NCBI GenBank assembly: GCA_023128035.1
Contig: JAGMES010000002.1
Location: 1-64,000 of the forward strand
Length of the DNA: 64,000 nucleotides
Source: Halanaerobiales bacterium
Lineage (GTDB): Bacteria > Bacillota_F > Halanaerobiia > DY22613
Direction: 5' to 3'
A model generated the notes under the pieces. The model was not told the origin of the DNA. It did not search any database and saw nothing but the letters and a program-made list of their open reading frames with translations. The first letter of the stretch is position 1. Each line of letters opens with the position of its first letter. This document shows, one piece after another, positions 63,301-64,000 of the stretch. Both the position numbers and the translations under genes were made by a program.

Positions 63301-64000
63301 AGAGAGTTTTCGAAAAGTACCAAACAAAGGAATTGATTTTGGACTAGCTAGATATTTGAACAATAATCATAACTTCGATAAATTAAATACAGAAATTTCA
63401 TTTAACTATCTTGGTCAATTCGATAATATTTTAAATGAGGATAACGAACATGAGGGATTATTAAGAGGTTGTCCTGAAGATTCTGGTAGAAGCATGCACA
63501 AAAATAATCGTCATTCTTTCCTAGTTGATGTTGTGGGAATTGTCATAGAAGAAAAACTCCAGTTAACTTTAAGCTATAATGCTAAATATATCAATGATTT
63601 AAAAATGGAACAACTAAAAACTGAGTATCAAAATCGTTTGATTGAGATAATTGATCATTGTGTAAATAAGGAAAGCAAGACTTATACGGTATCAGATTTT
63701 GGTTTGGAAAATATTGTAGAGATCACTGAGTTTGATTCTATTGTTGGAGAGATGGATTTAAACAAAGAGAAGATTTATCCTTTAACACCTATGCAGGAAG
63801 GTATCTTATTTACTAATCTCTTAGATGAGGAAAGTAGAAATTATTATCAACAAGTTGCGTTCTTTATGAAAGGAAATATTAATATTCAGAAATTAATCGA
63901 AGCTTGGAGGGGAGTAACTAATCGCTATGATGTTTTAAAGACACGGTTTATTTGGAAAACAATTCAAACTCCTCTACAAATTATTAAAGATAAAGTTGAA
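54356..64000 (+). CDS. Non-ribosomal peptide synthetase C (3'-truncated by window): A-T-C-A-T-C-A-T-E-C...
   Basis: ATG at 54356 after GAGGAGGAG, 33 nt behind NRPS B; open to the window end (3215 codons seen). It begins with an A domain lacking a C domain (YTSGSTGRPKG ~156). This A1 is atypical: SHDAAILDI and GQSES replace the usual SFD and GPTE, so its code (DALHVGLFN) is unassigned. T1 GGHS ~545; C HHIIADG ~727. A2 reads DVWSIAMVY and is a near copy of the Thr-type A domain of NRPS B. T2 GGHS ~1586; C HHIISDG ~1769. A3 reads DGFYVGIAF (unassigned, perhaps aliphatic), T3 GGDS ~2621. The E domain has HHLIIDG ~2808 and FNYLGQ. A following C domain begins at ~3137 (YPLTPMQEGILFTNLLDEES). No thioesterase is reached. 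Confidence 0.93.
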   Translation, partial: MIANLFQERIKHYPNKIAVKTKERELTFDMLNKLANKVANQTLEITQALTNEQNVVGLLFEHGIDMITGTLGAVKAGTIYVPLDPKYPKERLDYILEDSNINLLITNNLNYQFAEQLVSKLDSSVTILNIDQIDEIVTDDDLNCAISGDQIAYILYTSGSTGRPKGVIQSYENIIHFAESYIETLSLTKDDCLSLFSVFSHDAAILDIYTGLLSGATLFPLNIKDQIALNEISEWLVQEKITVWHSVPTVYRYFLKSFSGREEQFPNLRYIVLGGEQVVENDINMFQKLFGSKTRLINLYGQSESTFNSAFMIDTSTPVKKVTLGQTIKDTEIFLIDENGEEVSDLQIGEIIIASDHVALGYWKDPEKTKKSFAKHPELGRLYRTGDLGRVLSDGSIEFVGRKDFQVKIRGYRVELGEIESQLMDNSEIKEAVVVSKRDQEGNSYLSSFVVLKNEISFTKLKQYLAQRLPDYMVPIYFVKLDKLPTTPTGKVDRKQLLEMEIDFNLEECEYIAPSNDIEKRLEKIWSEILNVEKIGVKHNFFDLGGHSLKATALVSKVYKEFNVELPLRVIFDQPTILELAQFIANSKESKYTAIHAIEEKEFYPVSSAQRRIFIVNQFKNTGIGYNMPGVFKIKGEIDKEKLTNAFRALIKRHESLRTSFEMVNGEVVQKIHPEVDFEITNLDGDDNEILAIVKDFIQPFDLTKAPLLRVSLINSKDENYLIFDMHHIIADGTSMGILINDFIMLYTEAELPELRIQYKDFAKWQDKFFESDAMLEQENYWLEKFSDEIPVLNMSTDYPRPSVMEFAGGRVNFAIGKDLIDQLKTLSKEYGATLFMTLLAAYNVLLSKYSNQEDIIVGTPIAGRPHVDLEKIIGMFVNTLPLRNQLSKERTFVEFLQDVKENALRAYENQDYQFEMLVDKLDLKRDMSRNPLFDVIFVLQNMDQLKSNEKELALQIEPYEFEKQAAKFDLTLGGFEASDGFGFYLEYRNKLFSIDTIKAMSKHFVNILSTIAEKPETKIFEIEMISQEEKQHFLFDLYANTVHSSDQKTIVQIFEEQVIKTPGRIALTFEGQTMTYKKLNEKANQLARLLRQKGVTREQIVGIMVERSMEMVVGIIAIIKAGGAYLPIEPNFPKDRIEYMLENSQTEILMTEKDVMAEITFKGEMIDIKDKALYNQDGSNLELINQPNDLLYVIYTSGSTGKPKGVMIEHFNVVRLFFTDNFQYDVSEQDIWIMFHSFCFDVSVWEMYGALLFGGKLVIIPKIVAQDPKQFLQVMKAQKVTILSQTPTAFYNISKEEMNCPDSELKIRYIIFAGESLKPIMLKEWHEKYPLVKLINMYGITETTVYITYKEIDEIEIQNNISNIGKPIPTWTTYIFDSQQKLVPIGVTGEICIGGAGVSRGYLNRLELTNEKFIENPYIPGDRIYRSGDLAKWLPSGDMEYLGRIDFQVQIRGFRVELGEIESRLLAHVDINDVVVIDLTDASGLKYLVAYLISQRELAVSELRNYLGQNLPDYMIPSFFVRLEEMPITSNGKVNRRALPEPKDYIKTGIEYVAPTNDLEKRMADIWVEILGVDRVGIYENFFELGGHSLKATQLAQKTYKEFEVDLPLKVIFQTPTIGELAKYIANVEKSVCDSIDVVGKREYYPVSSAQKRLFALRQIEGEQITYNMPSVLKVEGRLELARFEEAILKLIERHEALRTSFELVDGKAVQRIHDKVKFELTYHVITEDQIKDKIKEFVRPFDLSQVPLFRVALLELETYQILIVDMHHIISDGISVNVMIRDLVNLYAEKELPELRIQYKDFAIWQNEFFASEKILEQEEFWLETFAGEIPVLDIPIDFSRPAVMSFEGDIAKFELNEKLTIELNQLANKKGVTLYMLLLAMFNLLLAKYSNQDDIIIGTPIAGRKHEDLENVLGMFVNTLVLRNYPTSDKTFVQFLAEVKERVLLVFENQDYQFEMLVNKLNLERELSRNPLFDVMFSLQNANESNLSIENLSFSSYEFSTQISKFDLTLNAFETAQNMCFNLQYRTKLFKKETIERLSRNFTQLIETVVTNPEFKISEVELLTIEEKERLLVEFNDTNTIYPEKPLHQIIEEQVEKAPDQIAVIFKDSQLTYQQLNEKANQLARVLRNKGVENDQIIGMMIDRSVEMMIGIIAILKAGGAYMPIDSTYPEARIRYMLEDSETKIILTQEDLITQLEYYKGALIDLKDSNLYSGDTANLESFSYHDSLAYVIYTSGTTGKPKGILTLQYNISRVVKDTNYLYISKSDRLLQLSNYAFDGSTFDIYGAFLNGATLVMIDKDILLDPIKLSDFIKNNQITIFYVPTALFNTLIDVNIECFNSVSKVVFGGERASAQHVRKLLKHLGRNRIIHIYGPTETTAFATSCHINELSDRVDNVPIGGPLTNTQLYVVDKYNQLQPIGVTGELCISGGGLARGYLNRPDLTAAKFVENPFVPGERMYRSGDLARWLEDGNIEFIGRIDHQVKIRGFRIELGEIESQLVKHELVKEAIVMDRVDENKNKYLCAYITSERDLSVADLREHLLTELPDYMIPAHFIQLEEMPLTSNGKINRKALPEPEGFSRVTEYVAPTNEVEEILAKIWGTILGVEKVGIQDNFFELGGDSIKAIQILSRANLEGINISVKDIFKYKTIYAIIKNVDYAQQKKQISQAEVTGEVLLTPVQQWFYEQDLSHKHYWNQTNLFALSTDVDLDLLEKAFQKLIEHHDAFRMVYEIKDERIYQYNRGKEEVDFKLELIDLTKEENPAEILRIKSEEIQDNLDLSKDLLIKAVVFDLGEAGKRLLIAIHHLIIDGVSWRILLADLEALVNSDLTQKLPLKTTSFKDWSIKIDEYAKTETLKTEYWEKIDSSNIQSLVEDTPEDNYLSDQKSLHILLDERETENLLKKVNWAYNTEINDILLAGLISSVNETFGLEDILIGMEGHGREELFNDVDLSRTIGWFTCIYPVYFKAQNNIEESIKYAKESFRKVPNKGIDFGLARYLNNNHNFDKLNTEISFNYLGQFDNILNEDNEHEGLLRGCPEDSGRSMHKNNRHSFLVDVVGIVIEEKLQLTLSYNAKYINDLKMEQLKTEYQNRLIEIIDHCVNKESKTYTVSDFGLENIVEITEFDSIVGEMDLNKEKIYPLTPMQEGILFTNLLDEESRNYYQQVAFFMKGNINIQKLIEAWRGVTNRYDVLKTRFIWKTIQTPLQIIKDKVE

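Noticed and set aside
1..64000. CRISPR array, rRNA or tRNA genes.
   Set aside because: No regularly spaced direct repeats and no recognisable RNA-gene signatures were found on either strand.
54322..64000. Thioesterase or reductase release domain in the NRPS genes.
   Set aside because: No GxSxG-bearing domain follows any T domain in the window; the last protein continues past the edge.

Overview
The window is AT-rich, low-GC DNA with strong AGGAGG-type ribosome binding sites, frequent TTG/GTG starts and sigma-A-like promoters. This fits a Firmicute (Bacillota), Clostridia or Halanaerobiales in flavour; the sequence alone does not fix genus. No rRNA, tRNA or CRISPR array is visible.

Layout. 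(1) 1-7,130 is an accessory patchwork: the 3' end of a nitrilase-family gene, a chimeric VOC/aminoglycoside-kinase remnant, an ABC-F ATPase on the minus strand behind a long structured leader with an attenuator-like terminator, an RsgA GTPase remnant, three GNAT acetyltransferases and a Cu/Zn superoxide dismutase. (2) 7,183-10,757 is a compact peptide-maturation operon: promoter, radical SAM/SPASM maturase, a previously hidden 32-residue Cys-containing peptide, a hairpin, and an ABC exporter. (3) 10,800-20,728 is a two-gene Tc-toxin-like locus. An unusually short TcA-like protein has TPR repeats in place of the usual large shell. It is followed by a single 1971-residue TcB-TcC (SpvB/beta-propeller/RHS) fusion with a glycine-rich variable C-terminus, and then a possible immunity-gene fragment. 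(4) 20,850-31,360 is a run of short, mostly single genes on the plus strand (AlkD-like, DEAD-box helicase, secreted Asp/Tyr-rich protein, YjbR, DUF6155, GNAT, radical SAM, membrane protein, lysophospholipase). They are interleaved with gene fragments (MBL hydrolase, Rpn nuclease, Nudix, carbamoyltransferase). (5) 31,427-64,000 holds a DUF4097 protein followed by three giant NRPS genes, the last running off the window.

How the genes work together. The NRPS proteins carry nine adenylation domains in the order C-A-T-C-A-T-C-A-T-C-A-T-E / C-A-T-C-A-T-C / A-T-C-A-T-C-A-T-E-C.... Specificity residues read by eye suggest Tyr (module 2), Val, D-Val, Thr and Asn for modules 2-6. No thioesterase is present in the window. 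The first C domain looks like one that follows an epimerase, and the third protein starts with an A domain, so biosynthetic order may not equal gene order. The Tc-like pair is separated by 11 nt and should be co-expressed. The maturase-peptide-exporter trio is a self-contained RiPP-like cassette.

Two patterns cut across the genes. A ~130-bp palindromic element occurs twice in opposite orientation, each copy ending about 30-40 nt before a start codon, with compensatory changes in its stem. At least six genes are internally deleted or fused fragments, which points to repeated deletion in this genome region.
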